Shown here piece after piece: positions 27,749 to 36,893 of a stretch of 64,000 nucleotides of DNA. Numbering within the stretch: the stretch's first letter is position 1; the number at the start of each line of letters is the position of its first letter. A model generated the notes under the pieces. That model saw only the letters and a program-made list of their open reading frames with translations, had not been told where the DNA came from and ran no database searches. Both the position numbers and the translations under genes were made by a program. Source of the stretch: Palsa-1150 sp964531095 (GTDB lineage Bacteria; Myxococcota_A; Polyangia; Polyangiales; Polyangiaceae); assembly GCA_964531095.1 (NCBI GenBank), contig CAZHED010000003.1:1-64000 (forward strand), given 5' to 3'.

Positions 27749-28663
27749 ATGTCGGACCACGCGCGCGCAGCACGGACCCTCGGGGCCTGCATCCTAGGGC
27801 TGGTCTTTGCCGCGTGCGTTCCGAAAGACAAGTACGACGCCGCGCTCGCCGACGAACAGTCGGTTCACGCGCAGCTCACCGCCAGCCTCGAGCAGGCCAA
27901 GGCACGAGACGCGGAGATCGCCAACTTGCGGCAAGAGCTCGTCGACGCCCAGTCGCAAGTCCAGGATCGCGACCAGAAGCTCAGCGACTTGTCGACCGCC
28001 GACCACAACCTTCAGGCCCAGCTCGATGAAGGGACTGCGATCAACGCCAAGCTTCGCGGCGAGCTCGAGCGCTTGGGCCAGAACGTCGACGGGATGCTTC
28101 AGGAGAAGGGAACGCTCTCGAAGGCTCTCGAGGACGCCAAGGCGCGCCTGGACGAGCTACGCAAGGCGCAGGCTGCGGCGGAAGCGAGGGCCCAGCTCTT
28201 CCAGCAATTCGTGCAGAAGCTCAAGAAGATGATCGATGCAGGACAGCTCAAAGTGGCGACGCGGGCGGGGAGGCTCGTCATCCAACTTCCGAACGACGTC
28301 CTCTTCGACTCCGGGCAGACCGCGATCAAACCGGCAGGCAAAGAAGCGCTCGGTCAGCTCGCAAAGGTGCTCGTCACGGTGCGCGGGCGAGCGTTTCAGG
28401 TCGGCGGCCACACCGACAACGTCCCCATTCAAACGGCTCGCTTCCCCTCCAACTGGGAGCTGTCGACGGCGCGCGCGGTCGAGGTGGTGAAGCTTCTCAT
28501 CGCCCAAAGTGAAGACCCGCACGCGCTTTCGGCGGCGGGCTACGGCGAGTTCGATCCGGTCGCCGCGAACGACTCCCCGGAAGGACGGGCAAAAAACCGG
28601 CGCATCGAGCTGACACTCCAGCCCAACCTCGACGAGCTCGTCGCCGCTCCGGCGCTCCGGTAG
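27749..28663 (+). CDS. OmpA-family lipoprotein with coiled-coil stalk
   Basis: This 304-residue protein starts at an ATG with GGAG about ten bases upstream. It has a lipoprotein signal ending at LVFAAC (Cys23). A long coiled coil (about 30-165, rich in Glu, Gln, Leu and Ala) follows, then an OmpA-type peptidoglycan-binding domain (about 175-295) with QVGGHTDNVPIQ, NWELSTARAVEVV and GYGEFDPVAANDSPEGRAKNRRIE. It probably tethers a membrane to the cell wall, like Pal or MotB-type stalk proteins. It sits between rplT and pheS on the opposite strand, splitting a locus that is usually continuous. Confidence 0.88.
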   Translation: MSDHARAARTLGACILGLVFAACVPKDKYDAALADEQSVHAQLTASLEQAKARDAEIANLRQELVDAQSQVQDRDQKLSDLSTADHNLQAQLDEGTAINAKLRGELERLGQNVDGMLQEKGTLSKALEDAKARLDELRKAQAAAEARAQLFQQFVQKLKKMIDAGQLKVATRAGRLVIQLPNDVLFDSGQTAIKPAGKEALGQLAKVLVTVRGRAFQVGGHTDNVPIQTARFPSNWELSTARAVEVVKLLIAQSEDPHALSAAGYGEFDPVAANDSPEGRAKNRRIELTLQPNLDELVAAPALR

Positions 28664-28677
28664 CTCGCGAAGCGAGC
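28663..28677 (+). terminator. Short hairpin after the OmpA lipoprotein gene
   Basis: GCTCGC at 28663-28668 pairs with GCGAGC at 28672-28677 around a GAA loop, starting at the last base of the stop codon. There is no T-tract. It may reduce readthrough toward the converging rplT gene. Confidence 0.3.
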
Positions 28678-28707
28678 GGAAGCAAAAGGGGGCGGAGGGA
28701 CGCTGCG

Positions 28708-29055
28708 CTACGCGACCGTGGTCTTGACGATTTCCGTGAACGCCTTCGCGTCACTCACGGCGAGATCGGCAAGGATCTTGCGGTCGAGGCCCACATTGGC
28801 CTGCTTGAGCGAATGCATCAAGCGCGAGTAGGTCGTGCCGTTCTGGCGCGCACCGGCGTTGATGCGCGCTATCCATAGGCGGCGAAAATCACGCTTCCGG
28901 AGCTTGCGGTGCGCGTAGGCGTAGACCCACGCCTTCATCACGACTTCTTTAGCGTAGGCGAAGAGACGCGATCGCGCGCTGTGATAGCCCTTGGCGAGCT
29001 TCAGGATGCGGTTACGGCGGCGGCGAGCCTTGAATCCTCGTTTGGCGCGGGGCAT
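28708..29055 (-). CDS. rplT: 50S ribosomal protein L20
   Basis: This 115-residue basic protein matches bacterial L20 in full length: MPRAKRGFKARRRRNRILKLAKGY at the start, FRRLWIARINAGAR in the middle and the LADLAVSD motif near the end. L20 binds 23S rRNA early in large-subunit assembly. It follows rpmI by 15 bp, the usual order. In many bacteria L20 also represses its own operon at a leader RNA near infC, but infC is absent here, so that control may differ. Confidence 0.97.
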   Translation of the reverse strand: MPRAKRGFKARRRRNRILKLAKGYHSARSRLFAYAKEVVMKAWVYAYAHRKLRKRDFRRLWIARINAGARQNGTTYSRLMHSLKQANVGLDRKILADLAVSDAKAFTEIVKTTVA

Positions 29056-29070
29056 GGTGGCGGCGTTTCC

Positions 29071-29268
29071 TCAACCGTAGGGGAGCATGCGCTTGACATG
29101 CTTCTGCATGGTCGAGTCGACCATGTCGTTCTTGCGCAGGCGACGCAGTCGCTTCCGCGACTTCTCCTGCATCCCGTGGTTGCCGCCACCCTTGGGCCGG
29201 CGAACGCGACCCTTACCGGTCACGCGGAAGCGCTTCGCCGCAGCTTTTCTGGTTTTCATCTTCGGCAT
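29071..29268 (-). CDS. rpmI: 50S ribosomal protein L35
   Basis: This 65-residue basic protein is L35: MPKMKTRKAAAKRFRVTGKG at the start and VKRMLPYG at the end are typical. It is the first gene of a two-gene rpmI-rplT unit. Usually infC comes directly before it; here the upstream gene is a phosphoesterase lipoprotein. A TTGACA-type promoter lies just upstream at 29281-29309, which fits independent transcription. Confidence 0.97.
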   Translation of the reverse strand: MPKMKTRKAAAKRFRVTGKGRVRRPKGGGNHGMQEKSRKRLRRLRKNDMVDSTMQKHVKRMLPYG

Positions 29269-29280
29269 GACGGGCCGCGC

Positions 29281-29309
29281 AAAATGACGGGAACTGTGCC
29301 GCTTGTCAA
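29281..29309 (-). promoter_or_regulatory. Likely sigma-70 promoter of rpmI-rplT
   Basis: On the minus strand a perfect TTGACA (29309-29304) is followed after 17 bases by CATTTT (29286-29281). The latter lies 12 bases before the rpmI start codon. The -10 match is only partial and the leader would be very short or absent. The perfect -35 box makes this the best promoter candidate for the ribosomal pair. Confidence 0.5.
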
Positions 29310-29342
29310 GGGACTTGGCTTTCTCGCCGTGCGAGCCCCCGA

Positions 29343-29370
29343 CTCCGCCCCCACGCTCGGAGGGGCGGAG
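29343..29370 (-). terminator. Hairpin after the phosphoesterase gene, before rpmI
   Basis: CTCCGCCCC at 29343-29351 and GGGGCGGAG at 29362-29370 form a perfect 9-bp stem with a ten-base loop. It lies 26 bases past the stop of the phosphoesterase gene and ahead of the rpmI promoter. It lacks a T-tract but is well placed to separate the two units. Confidence 0.45.
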
Positions 29371-29396
29371 CCGAGACGGCATGGGACAAGGCTGCG

Positions 29397-31463
29397 CTAG
29401 GGATGGGCGAAATCGAACAGGTCGAACAAGTCCCCGATCGCCGGCGAGTTCGTCGGCGCGTACGGATTCGGCCCATTCTGAACCGGGTTCGGCAGGTTGT
29501 CGCGGCTGCGCTTGGAGACCGGTCGCAACCCCCAGTTTCGCTCGATGAACTTGAGGATCGAGACGTGGTCGGCGTACTCGTGCGAGACGCGGCCGCCATT
29601 GGCGTGCGGCGAAACGACGAGGGTCGGAATGCGCGTGCCGTCGCCGAAGAAGTCGACCGCTTGCACATAGCCCGAGTCCCAGTAGCCCCCGCCTTCGTCG
29701 AACGTCACGAAGATTGCGGTGTCCTTCCACAGGTCTGGTTGGCCGTGCACGAGGTCGACGACCTTCTTCACGAAGCCCTCGAAGAGGTTGATCTTCGACG
29801 ACGCCGGGTGTCCATCGAGCCACCCGCTCGGCTTGACGAACGACACGGCCGGAAGTTGGCCTTTGGCGATGCCGCCGTAGAGGTCGATCGTATCCTTGAG
29901 GTGGGCGGTACGCGCCGCCGCGTTCGTCATGATCGACGTGCTGTATTGAAAGAAGTTGCAGATATTGCAGTATTGATTGTTTGCGGTGTCGTAGAGGTTC
30001 GGATCGGTCAGGTACGTATTGAACTGATCACCGAAGTACGCGAACGAAATGTCCTTCGCTCGCAGCTGATCGGCGATCGTCGGAACCGTCGACGGGGGAA
30101 TGGTGAAGGCGTTGGCGGGGTTGGTCAGATCGACCGGCGTGCCGTCGCCGAGATAGCCCGGATTGTAATTGTTCAGAAGGTAGTAGTGCCCCGGGTCGCA
30201 GCGGGGGTCGACCTGGTACGGGAGCGACGACAGGTAGCTCAGCACGGAGCTTACGCCCGGCTGGTCCGAGTCGGAGCAGTTGCTGTAAGTGCCGCCGCCG
30301 AGCGGAGCCAGGCCGCCGTCGGCGGTGGTCGTGGAGGAGCCGTAGCCGTCGTCCGTGTAGTAATTGTTCGTGCCTTCCTGCGGATCGGGATTCTCGATCT
30401 GAGCGGCGGGGGGCACCGTCGCGGTGCCGTTGCCATCGCTGTAATAAGCAGCATCGCCAGTGCCGAGCATGATGTGGTTTGCGCCCGTCCCGCCCTCCAC
30501 GGCCTGGTGAAAGTTGTCGCTCATCGCGTATGTGTCGGCGAGGGACTTGAAGTACGGGACATCGCCCTCGAGAACGTTGTAGAAGCCCATCGCCGTCGAC
30601 CCTTCGCGCGTCGAGAGATCGTTGAAATTCGCCGGCTGGGGCTTGGTATTGCTGCCGGCGCCGACCGTCGTCTCCACCCAAGGGAAGAGGTCCGACAGGC
30701 AGCCGGACGGATTCGTTGCGGTCGAGTATTCGCCGCTGCAGTCGAGCTGTTGCCACATCTGGTAGAAGCGGTGGACGGGGCTCGCCGCGTACGCGTCGTA
30801 AGGAACGCCGGGCGTCAGCTGGAAAGGACCGGGGGGCAGGTCCGTGGCGCCCTGGATGCGCGGGTCGGGGATGCCGCTGCCCGACACGCCCGTGCCGCCG
30901 GTAGTAAGAAGCGTGTACCAGGCTGGATCGGGGGCGCCGTTCGGGAGGTCCGGCAAGCCGTTTTCGACCGACTCGGCGGTCGTGAGATCGGCGATGTAGG
31001 CGGCTTTCGGGCCGCCCAGTCCGGGAGCGGGAAGCTTCGTGTACGGCGTCTTTCCGCCCGGCGCGACCTGATAGGTCGTCGGCAACGGCGCCGAGAGAGG
31101 CGGAGTCGCCAGCGCGGGGTTGGCGTCGACGGCCGTGTATTGCAGCGCGCGGTTGAAGTTCGGGCCCGGGGTCCCGTCTTCGTTGACGATCCCCTTCGAC
31201 AGAAGATTGTCGACCGTTTGACCCGCTTTGGGTTTGTACGTTGCAAAGAGGTGATCGAACGTGCGGTTCTCGCCGATGATCACAATCACGTGCTTGATGG
31301 GCGACGCCGTCTTGCTGTCCGCGCCACCTGCGTAGGTGGTACCCGGCCGGAGCTCGCTCTGGCCGGCAGTCACCGGTTCCGAAGTCGATCCACCGCTATT
31401 GCCGCTGCACCCGGCAAGGGCGCCGGTCACCGCAAGTAACCAGAGGCTGGTCTGTTGCCGCAT
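29397..31463 (-). CDS. Phosphoesterase-family lipoprotein (phospholipase C / acid phosphatase type)
   Basis: This 688-residue protein belongs to the alkaline-phosphatase superfamily group that includes phospholipase C and AcpA-type acid phosphatases. The family opening KHVIVIIGENRTFDHLFATY lies near residues 60-80, and FVTFDEGGGYWDSG with VVSPHANGGRVSHEYADHVSILKFIERNWGL closes the core. A lipoprotein signal ends at LAGC (Cys19). The ATG at 31463 has AAGGAG at a good distance; the longer frame does not. It should be lipid-anchored and hydrolyse phosphate esters outside the cytoplasm. The substrate cannot be told. It is divergent from the dus gene. Confidence 0.87.
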   Translation of the reverse strand: MRQQTSLWLLAVTGALAGCSGNSGGSTSEPVTAGQSELRPGTTYAGGADSKTASPIKHVIVIIGENRTFDHLFATYKPKAGQTVDNLLSKGIVNEDGTPGPNFNRALQYTAVDANPALATPPLSAPLPTTYQVAPGGKTPYTKLPAPGLGGPKAAYIADLTTAESVENGLPDLPNGAPDPAWYTLLTTGGTGVSGSGIPDPRIQGATDLPPGPFQLTPGVPYDAYAASPVHRFYQMWQQLDCSGEYSTATNPSGCLSDLFPWVETTVGAGSNTKPQPANFNDLSTREGSTAMGFYNVLEGDVPYFKSLADTYAMSDNFHQAVEGGTGANHIMLGTGDAAYYSDGNGTATVPPAAQIENPDPQEGTNNYYTDDGYGSSTTTADGGLAPLGGGTYSNCSDSDQPGVSSVLSYLSSLPYQVDPRCDPGHYYLLNNYNPGYLGDGTPVDLTNPANAFTIPPSTVPTIADQLRAKDISFAYFGDQFNTYLTDPNLYDTANNQYCNICNFFQYSTSIMTNAAARTAHLKDTIDLYGGIAKGQLPAVSFVKPSGWLDGHPASSKINLFEGFVKKVVDLVHGQPDLWKDTAIFVTFDEGGGYWDSGYVQAVDFFGDGTRIPTLVVSPHANGGRVSHEYADHVSILKFIERNWGLRPVSKRSRDNLPNPVQNGPNPYAPTNSPAIGDLFDLFDFAHP

Positions 31464-31621
31464 GGGGACATCTCCTTTTCTCGCTCGTCTCGAGCGGTGG
31501 GATGTGTCTACGCATGCCAACCGTGAAGCCGGTGTCGAGATCGTGAAGCTTTGGTTCGGTCACCCGGTGTCTTCGCATCCGTAACCAGTTCGTCGGAGGA
31601 GTGCTACATCCAGGCTGAATC

Positions 31622-32608
31622 ATGACCCAGGCGTACGATCGCCTTCGAACGCTCTATGCGCAAACGCCGGTCGTCCTCGCACCCATGGAGGACGTGACCG
31701 ACGCGGTGTTCCGGCGCCTCAGTCGCAAGCACGGTGCGACGATCGCGCTGACCGAGTTCGTCAACGTCGAAGGGCTGCTCCGCGGCTGCCGCAATGCACG
31801 CCGCAAGATCGAGCTATCGCCCGACGACTCGCTGACCGCGATTCAGATCTACGGCGCCGACCCTGCCCGTCTGGCCGAAGCGGCGCGGTTTGCAGAGGCC
31901 GCCGGACCACTGTTCATCGACATCAACTGCGGCTGCTGGGTGCCCAAGATCGCAGGCCGCGGCGCCGGTGCCGGCTGGCTGCGCGACCCCAACGCGATGG
32001 TCGCGATGGCGCGCCTCGTCGTTTCGAGCGTTGCGTTGCCTGTGACGGTCAAGACGCGCATCGGTCTCGGCCCCGAGTCGCACATGCCGATCGTCGACCT
32101 CGTGCGACGCTTGGAAGACGCGGGGGTCGCGGCGATCACGATCCACTGCCGCACGGCGCAGATGGGCCACTCGGGCGCGGCGGACTGGTCGTGGGCAGCC
32201 CGGGCGCGCGAGGCGGTCGGAGTCCCGGTTCTCGTCAACGGCGACGTTCGAAGCGCGGAGGACGCGCGGCGCGCCATCGATCAGACGGGCTGCGCCGGCG
32301 TCATGATAGGGCGCCGCGCGATCGAGCATCCTTGGATCTTTCGTGAAGCGCGGGCGCTCCTCGAACGAGGGGAGCGTCTCGAGCCACCGACGGCGGAGGA
32401 GCGCATCGCCCTCTGCCGCGAGCACCTCGTGGCCAACGTCGCGTTTCGTGGGGAGCCGTTCGGCGTGCATTGCACGCGGCGGCACCTGGCCGGTTACCTG
32501 AAGGGTTTGCCCGGCGCGGCCGCGCTTCGCCAAGAGCTCAACCGATGCGATTCGCTCGAGGGCTGCCTTTCAATCCTGGACGGGGCGCGGTCGCGAGCCG
32601 CGGCGTGA
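31622..32608 (+). CDS. tRNA-dihydrouridine synthase
   Basis: This 328-residue FMN enzyme reduces uridines in the tRNA D-loop. It shows APMEDVTDAVFRRL near the start and DINCGCWVPKIAGRGAGAGWL with the catalytic cysteine near residue 105. PVTVKTRIGLG, TIHCRTAQMGHSGAADW and VLVNGDVRSAEDA follow, with GVMIGRRAIEHPWIF for the phosphate-binding end of the TIM barrel. The length is typical for DusA/B/C types. I cannot choose between the subfamilies from sequence alone. The CGCW form around the catalytic Cys differs from the more common FGCP. Confidence 0.92.
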   Translation: MTQAYDRLRTLYAQTPVVLAPMEDVTDAVFRRLSRKHGATIALTEFVNVEGLLRGCRNARRKIELSPDDSLTAIQIYGADPARLAEAARFAEAAGPLFIDINCGCWVPKIAGRGAGAGWLRDPNAMVAMARLVVSSVALPVTVKTRIGLGPESHMPIVDLVRRLEDAGVAAITIHCRTAQMGHSGAADWSWAARAREAVGVPVLVNGDVRSAEDARRAIDQTGCAGVMIGRRAIEHPWIFREARALLERGERLEPPTAEERIALCREHLVANVAFRGEPFGVHCTRRHLAGYLKGLPGAAALRQELNRCDSLEGCLSILDGARSRAAA

Positions 32609-32651
32609 CCCGTGACGGTCGTGTCGCGTTCGGGTGTAGAGTGGCGGGCCG

Positions 32652-33311
32652 ATGATGCGCCGCCTCCCCTCGACGTTCACCAAGCTGGAGCTGGTCCGCC
32701 GGCACGCTTTCCTCGCCGCTCTTGTCGTCGCCGGCTGCTCGCGCACCCCCACGGAGCCCGCCGGGGCGTCGACCGCGGCCCCCTCGGCGACCGAGACCGC
32801 GGCGAGCTCGATCGCGACCCCTTCGCCGGCCCCCGCCCCCAGGCGCGACCTTCCTCTCTTGTGGAACGACCCGCCCGGCTTCGTGCGCCACGCCCCGAAG
32901 AGCCCAGCTCGTGCCGCCGAGTACACCATTCCGCACGCCGGCGGGGACACCGACGACGCAGAGTGCGTCGTCCTGACCTTCGGCCCCAACCAGGGCGGGA
33001 ACGTGGAAGATAACGCCAAGCGCTGGGTGGACCAATTCCAGCCTGCGGCGCCCAACCCGCGGCGGACGACCATCGACACCAACGGCATGCGCGCGACGTT
33101 CGTCGAAGTCAGCGGGACGTTTTCGGGAAACATGATGCCAAACGCGCAGGGGGTGGTCACACCGACGAGCAAACCGGGGTGGCGCCTCATCGGCGCCATC
33201 CTCGAAGCGCCGAGCGGACTGTGGTTCTTCAAGATGACAGGGCCAGACCTGACGGTGAGGTCCGGCGCGCGCCAGTTCGAAGACATGGTCCGGTCTGCGC
33301 GGCCACGTTAG
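32652..33311 (+). CDS. Hypothetical lipoprotein
   Basis: This 219-residue protein has a lipobox (LVVAGC, Cys29) followed by a low-complexity Ala/Thr/Ser/Pro linker of about 35 residues. The folded part contains WNDPPGFVRHAPKSPARAAEY, VLTFGPNQGGNVEDNAKRWVDQF and a last segment with WFFKMTGPDLTV. It resembles a widespread Planctomycetes/Myxococcota lipoprotein type, but no function is known to me. Its 3' end overlaps the converging cls gene by four bases. Confidence 0.8.
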   Translation: MMRRLPSTFTKLELVRRHAFLAALVVAGCSRTPTEPAGASTAAPSATETAASSIATPSPAPAPRRDLPLLWNDPPGFVRHAPKSPARAAEYTIPHAGGDTDDAECVVLTFGPNQGGNVEDNAKRWVDQFQPAAPNPRRTTIDTNGMRATFVEVSGTFSGNMMPNAQGVVTPTSKPGWRLIGAILEAPSGLWFFKMTGPDLTVRSGARQFEDMVRSARPR

Positions 33312-34777
33312 AGCAGCGGCGAAACCAGGCGCGCCGCGCCTTCCTTCATGCGCAACGTCCACGCGCGCTGATTCCACGCCGTCAGCTCCACGCGCCGGCT
33401 GTCTGCTGCCTCTGCATAAAACGCGTCGCGAAGGGTCGTCGCCGTCGTCGCGTCGTGCACGAGGGCGTGCACCTCGAAGTTGAGCCGGAAGCTCCGCAAG
33501 TCCATGTTCGCGCTGCCGACGAGCGCGACTTTGCCGTCGGCAATGAGCGTCTTGGCGTGGACGATCCCCGGCAGATACTCGCGCACGTCGACGCCCGCGG
33601 CGAGCAGCTGTGAGTAAAAGCTCCGCCCCGCGTGAAAGGTGACGCGATGGTTGGACCGGCCGGGCAAGAGCAGCTTCAGGTCGACGCCGCGCATCGCCGC
33701 GAACTCCATCGCGACCAACAGCGACTCGGTCGGGACGAAGTACGGCGTGGTGACGAGCACCTCGCGCTCGGCGCCGACGATGGCGCCGAAGAAGAGACGG
33801 TGGATCGCCTCGGTACGCGTGTCTGGGCCGCTCGGAACGATGGCAACCGTCGCGTCGCCGCGTGCGGTCGCGTTCTTCGGGAAATACGAGCTCGGATCGA
33901 TCGGTTCGTTCGTCGCGAAAGCCCAGTCTTGGAAGAACACGCGCTGGAGCTCGGCGGCCGCAGGACCCTCGATACGCACGTGCAGGTCGCGCCATCCGCC
34001 CACGCCTGGCATCTGGCCGCGGTATTCATCGCCGATGTTGAAGCCCCCGGTGAACGCGGTGTGGCCGTCCACGACGACGATCTTTCGGTGGTTACGCAGG
34101 TTCACCGGTTGAAAGAGGACGCTGCGCATCGGCAAGAACTCGCCGACGCTCGCTCCCGCCTTGCGCAGTGGACGCCGCCAAGCCGCACTGAGCGCGAAGC
34201 AGCCGAAGCCGTCCAGGAGCAGCCGAACGACGACCCCTCGTTTGGCGGCGGCGACCAGTCGGTCGCGAAACCACAAGCCGGTCGCGTCGTCGCGAATCAG
34301 GTAATACTGCGCATGCACGTGGTGGCGGGCGGCGTCGATCGCGGCGCCCAGGCACTCGTACATCGCGTTGCCGTCGATCAGCACGTCCACGCGGTTGCCG
34401 CTGGTCGCGCGCAGATTCGTCAAGCGCGCCCCGACTCGGAAGAGCGCCCGCTCGAGAGAGCTCTCGAGCGGAGCTTGCGACGGGCGGTCTCCTTCCGGCG
34501 ATTCTTCGAGCGACGCGGCGAGCTGCGCGCGCACGACGGCGTCGAGCTCGCGTTTCCGCTTGGCCGGCAAGCGGACGCGGTCCCGACCGAACAGCAGAAA
34601 GAGGACAGCGCCGACGGCCGGGAGAAAAACGAGGGTGAGGATCCACGCGACCGTCGCCGACGGCTCCTTGCGCCGGACGAGGACGAACGGCACGAGCGCG
34701 AGGGCGACCGCCCAAAAGAAGAGGCTGACCACGCGCGCGGCCACCGGCAAGTCGAGATGCAGCTGGTTCCAGAGCAT
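33308..34777 (-). CDS. cls: Cardiolipin synthase-type phospholipase D family protein
   Basis: This 489-residue protein has two N-terminal transmembrane helices (about 15-35 and 45-65). Two HKD catalytic motifs follow: NHRKIVVVDGHTAFTGG near residues 232-248 and VHAKTLIADGKVALVGSANMD near 410-430. This is the layout of ClsA-type cardiolipin synthases, which join two phosphatidylglycerol molecules at the inner membrane. The ATG at 34777 lies 8 bases past the greA-like stop, so the two are co-transcribed. A longer frame reaches 34843 inside the upstream gene and is unlikely. Confidence 0.9.
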   Translation of the reverse strand: MLWNQLHLDLPVAARVVSLFFWAVALALVPFVLVRRKEPSATVAWILTLVFLPAVGAVLFLLFGRDRVRLPAKRKRELDAVVRAQLAASLEESPEGDRPSQAPLESSLERALFRVGARLTNLRATSGNRVDVLIDGNAMYECLGAAIDAARHHVHAQYYLIRDDATGLWFRDRLVAAAKRGVVVRLLLDGFGCFALSAAWRRPLRKAGASVGEFLPMRSVLFQPVNLRNHRKIVVVDGHTAFTGGFNIGDEYRGQMPGVGGWRDLHVRIEGPAAAELQRVFFQDWAFATNEPIDPSSYFPKNATARGDATVAIVPSGPDTRTEAIHRLFFGAIVGAEREVLVTTPYFVPTESLLVAMEFAAMRGVDLKLLLPGRSNHRVTFHAGRSFYSQLLAAGVDVREYLPGIVHAKTLIADGKVALVGSANMDLRSFRLNFEVHALVHDATTATTLRDAFYAEAADSRRVELTAWNQRAWTLRMKEGAARLVSPLL

Positions 34778-34785
34778 GGCCGCTC

Positions 34786-35271
34786 TCACGCGACAGCGAC
34801 GATCGTCAGCACGCGCTCTCTCCCCGCGAGAGACACCGAGCATTCGTCGCCTGCACGCTTGCCGATGAGCGCCTGCCCGAGGGGCGATCGCGGCGTGACC
34901 ACTTGCACGAGGCCCCCGGCCAGGCGGCTGCCTCCGCCGTGAGGAGCAATCCAGAGAAGCGTTCGCGCGCCGCCCTCGTCGGTCGTGACGAGGGCGCCAA
35001 GCACCACTGCGTCGTGCTCCCCGAAGGCGCGCACCGCCATCGCCTCCACGTTGACCAGCGCCGCTCGAAGCTCTTCGACGCGACGCGCCTCGCCGTGCGC
35101 GAGGTACGACTGCTCGAGAGCGCGCGTGTCCTTGTCATTCTCGGGCTTCGCCTCGGCGTGGGTCGCTGCCTCGCTCGCTGCCCGGTGGGCGCGCTCTCGA
35201 ACGGACAGGTCTGCCGCAAGGGCCCGCGCAAGCTGCTCTTTCAAGTCGGTTTTCTGCGGAAGCGCCGGCAT
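34786..35271 (-). CDS. GreA/GreB-family protein
   Basis: This 161-residue protein has an N-terminal Ala/Glu-rich coiled coil (about 10-80) and a C-terminal FKBP-like domain (about 85-160). The latter ends in PLGQALIGKRAGDECSVSLAGRERVLTIV, the GreA C-terminal pattern. Such factors reach into the secondary channel of RNA polymerase and help rescue backtracked complexes. The coiled coil lacks the exact conserved tip residues I expect of GreA, so it may be a Gre-like antagonist. The ATG at 35271 has AGGAG upstream. It lies in a close unit between the patatin and cls genes. Confidence 0.8.
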   Translation of the reverse strand: MPALPQKTDLKEQLARALAADLSVRERAHRAASEAATHAEAKPENDKDTRALEQSYLAHGEARRVEELRAALVNVEAMAVRAFGEHDAVVLGALVTTDEGGARTLLWIAPHGGGSRLAGGLVQVVTPRSPLGQALIGKRAGDECSVSLAGRERVLTIVAVA

Positions 35272-35294
35272 GGATAGCCCACTCCTAGCGTGGA

Positions 35295-36587
35295 TCATTT
35301 TGGAGCGCGGGACGAAGTGCCGGCTTGCGTTTTCGTTGGCGCGTCGATCCGCTTGGCGAAGAAGGTCACGAGCTCTTCGTGTCGGGCCCGCGCGTCGCTT
35401 CGCCCAATCTCGATGAGCCGTCCCGCGAAGACCCCGTCGAACATCACGTACGACAGAAAGTCCGCCTCGCTCTCCCCCTCCACGACGCGACGAATGACTC
35501 GCCCCAAAATTCCGGGCACTCGCTTCGCGAACTCCGCGGACCGCGCGTAGTCGGCAGCAAGGACGCCGATGTCTTCGGACGCGCGAATGTAGACGACCTC
35601 GAGCGGGCGAAGCACGCCCTCGCCGCCGCGCCCCAGTTCGTCGTTGATCGCGCCGAGGAAGCCCGGGCCGAACCGCCGAGTGCCGGCGTCGAGTACGGCG
35701 TTGAGCTTCTGGAGGCGGCGTATATCGTTCTCGATGCGGTCGAGCAGGAGGGCGTTCATCGCTTTGCCGACGACGAACAGCGGATCGGGGTAAAGACGCT
35801 CACGCTCCTCGGCGACCGCGGGCGCGGGCGCTTCCTCGCGGATGTAGCGGGGGTTGATGACGATGAGCCCGTCGGCACCGAGACGCCGAGCGGGCGACAG
35901 GGGGACATTCTGCCGCAAACCGCCGTCGCAGTAGAACTGCCCGTCGATCTCGACCGCGGGGAAAAGGAGCGGCACCGCGGCCGACGCGAGAGCGTGCTTG
36001 GCTTCGATTTGTGAGGCTCGCACGACCATCGTCGGGTCGCTTCCCCACCGCGGCGTCCCCCCTTCGCGACGTTGAACGAACACCACCGTACGGCCACTCG
36101 CCACATGCGTGGTCGAGATGGACAGGGCGGCGAGATGCCCCGCGCGCATGTGCTCGCCGATCGCGCCGAACGGGACGGCGTCGTAGACGATCTGTTCGAT
36201 GCCGCTGGGATCGAACATTCCGCCGCGTCGCCGTGCGTGGGCATCGCGGCGCACCGGTCGCCCGAACATGCGACCGACGATGGGGAGGATCCCGCTCGGG
36301 GACGGGCGGACCACTTTCTCGAGCTCGAGGTGAGTCCAGCGCTTCGCGAGCATCGCAGCGCGCTCCGCAGGCTTGTCGGCGTGCGCCGCGAGCATGACGG
36401 CGTTGATGCTGCCGGCCGAGGTCCCCGAGATCACGTCGATCGGCACGGGTCGCCCGAGCGCACGCGCCACGTCTTCGAGTACGTAGCGAACGACGCCGAC
36501 CTCGTACGCGGCCCTCGCGGACCCCCCGGCGAGCACGAGGCCGACGCGCGACGGGGGCGGGGTCGACGGGCGCTTGGACGGCATCAT
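35295..36587 (-). CDS. Patatin-like phospholipase
   Basis: This 430-residue protein has the patatin catalytic set: the oxyanion region LVLAGGSARAAYEVGVVRYV near residue 17, the nucleophile elbow GTSAGS near 55-60, and the catalytic Asp in YCDGGLRQNVP near 222. It should be a lipid acyl hydrolase (phospholipase A or lysophospholipase). It lacks a clear signal peptide, and its C-terminal 180 residues resemble the extension of larger DUF3376-like patatins, though I am unsure. The downstream greA-like gene starts 23 bases past its stop, and cls follows. This makes a lipid-oriented unit. Confidence 0.9.
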   Translation of the reverse strand: MMPSKRPSTPPPSRVGLVLAGGSARAAYEVGVVRYVLEDVARALGRPVPIDVISGTSAGSINAVMLAAHADKPAERAAMLAKRWTHLELEKVVRPSPSGILPIVGRMFGRPVRRDAHARRRGGMFDPSGIEQIVYDAVPFGAIGEHMRAGHLAALSISTTHVASGRTVVFVQRREGGTPRWGSDPTMVVRASQIEAKHALASAAVPLLFPAVEIDGQFYCDGGLRQNVPLSPARRLGADGLIVINPRYIREEAPAPAVAEERERLYPDPLFVVGKAMNALLLDRIENDIRRLQKLNAVLDAGTRRFGPGFLGAINDELGRGGEGVLRPLEVVYIRASEDIGVLAADYARSAEFAKRVPGILGRVIRRVVEGESEADFLSYVMFDGVFAGRLIEIGRSDARARHEELVTFFAKRIDAPTKTQAGTSSRAPK

Positions 36588-36893
36588 CCATCAATCTACC
36601 GCGGGAGGCGGTCGAGAGAGACGTTCCAAACCATGGCCGCGAAGTGACCCCGCCCAAGAAGCGCGCGGCAGCGCGTTTTCGCGGGGCTCAGCGCCGCTTG
36701 CGGCGGGCGCGAGGGAGGCGACGCGCCCGCTCGGGTATCGGGTAGTGGAGTGGTGGAGCGGTCGCGGTCGGCGCGATCCAGGCGGGTCGTCGAGCCTCTG
36801 CGCGTTGGGCACCGGGTGGGCCGCACGTTGGCGTGGCTCGTGCAGCCCGCGCCGTTCGCGTGCGCTTCGCGTACGCACCCAAGGAGAAGAGAG
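36588..36893. other. Divergent intergenic region, no gene seen
   Basis: The 306 bases between the patatin gene (minus) and the basic protein gene (plus) must hold both promoters. I see no convincing -35/-10 pair. A purine-rich stretch with repeated GTGG(A/T)G lies at about 36745-36765. Confidence 0.45.
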
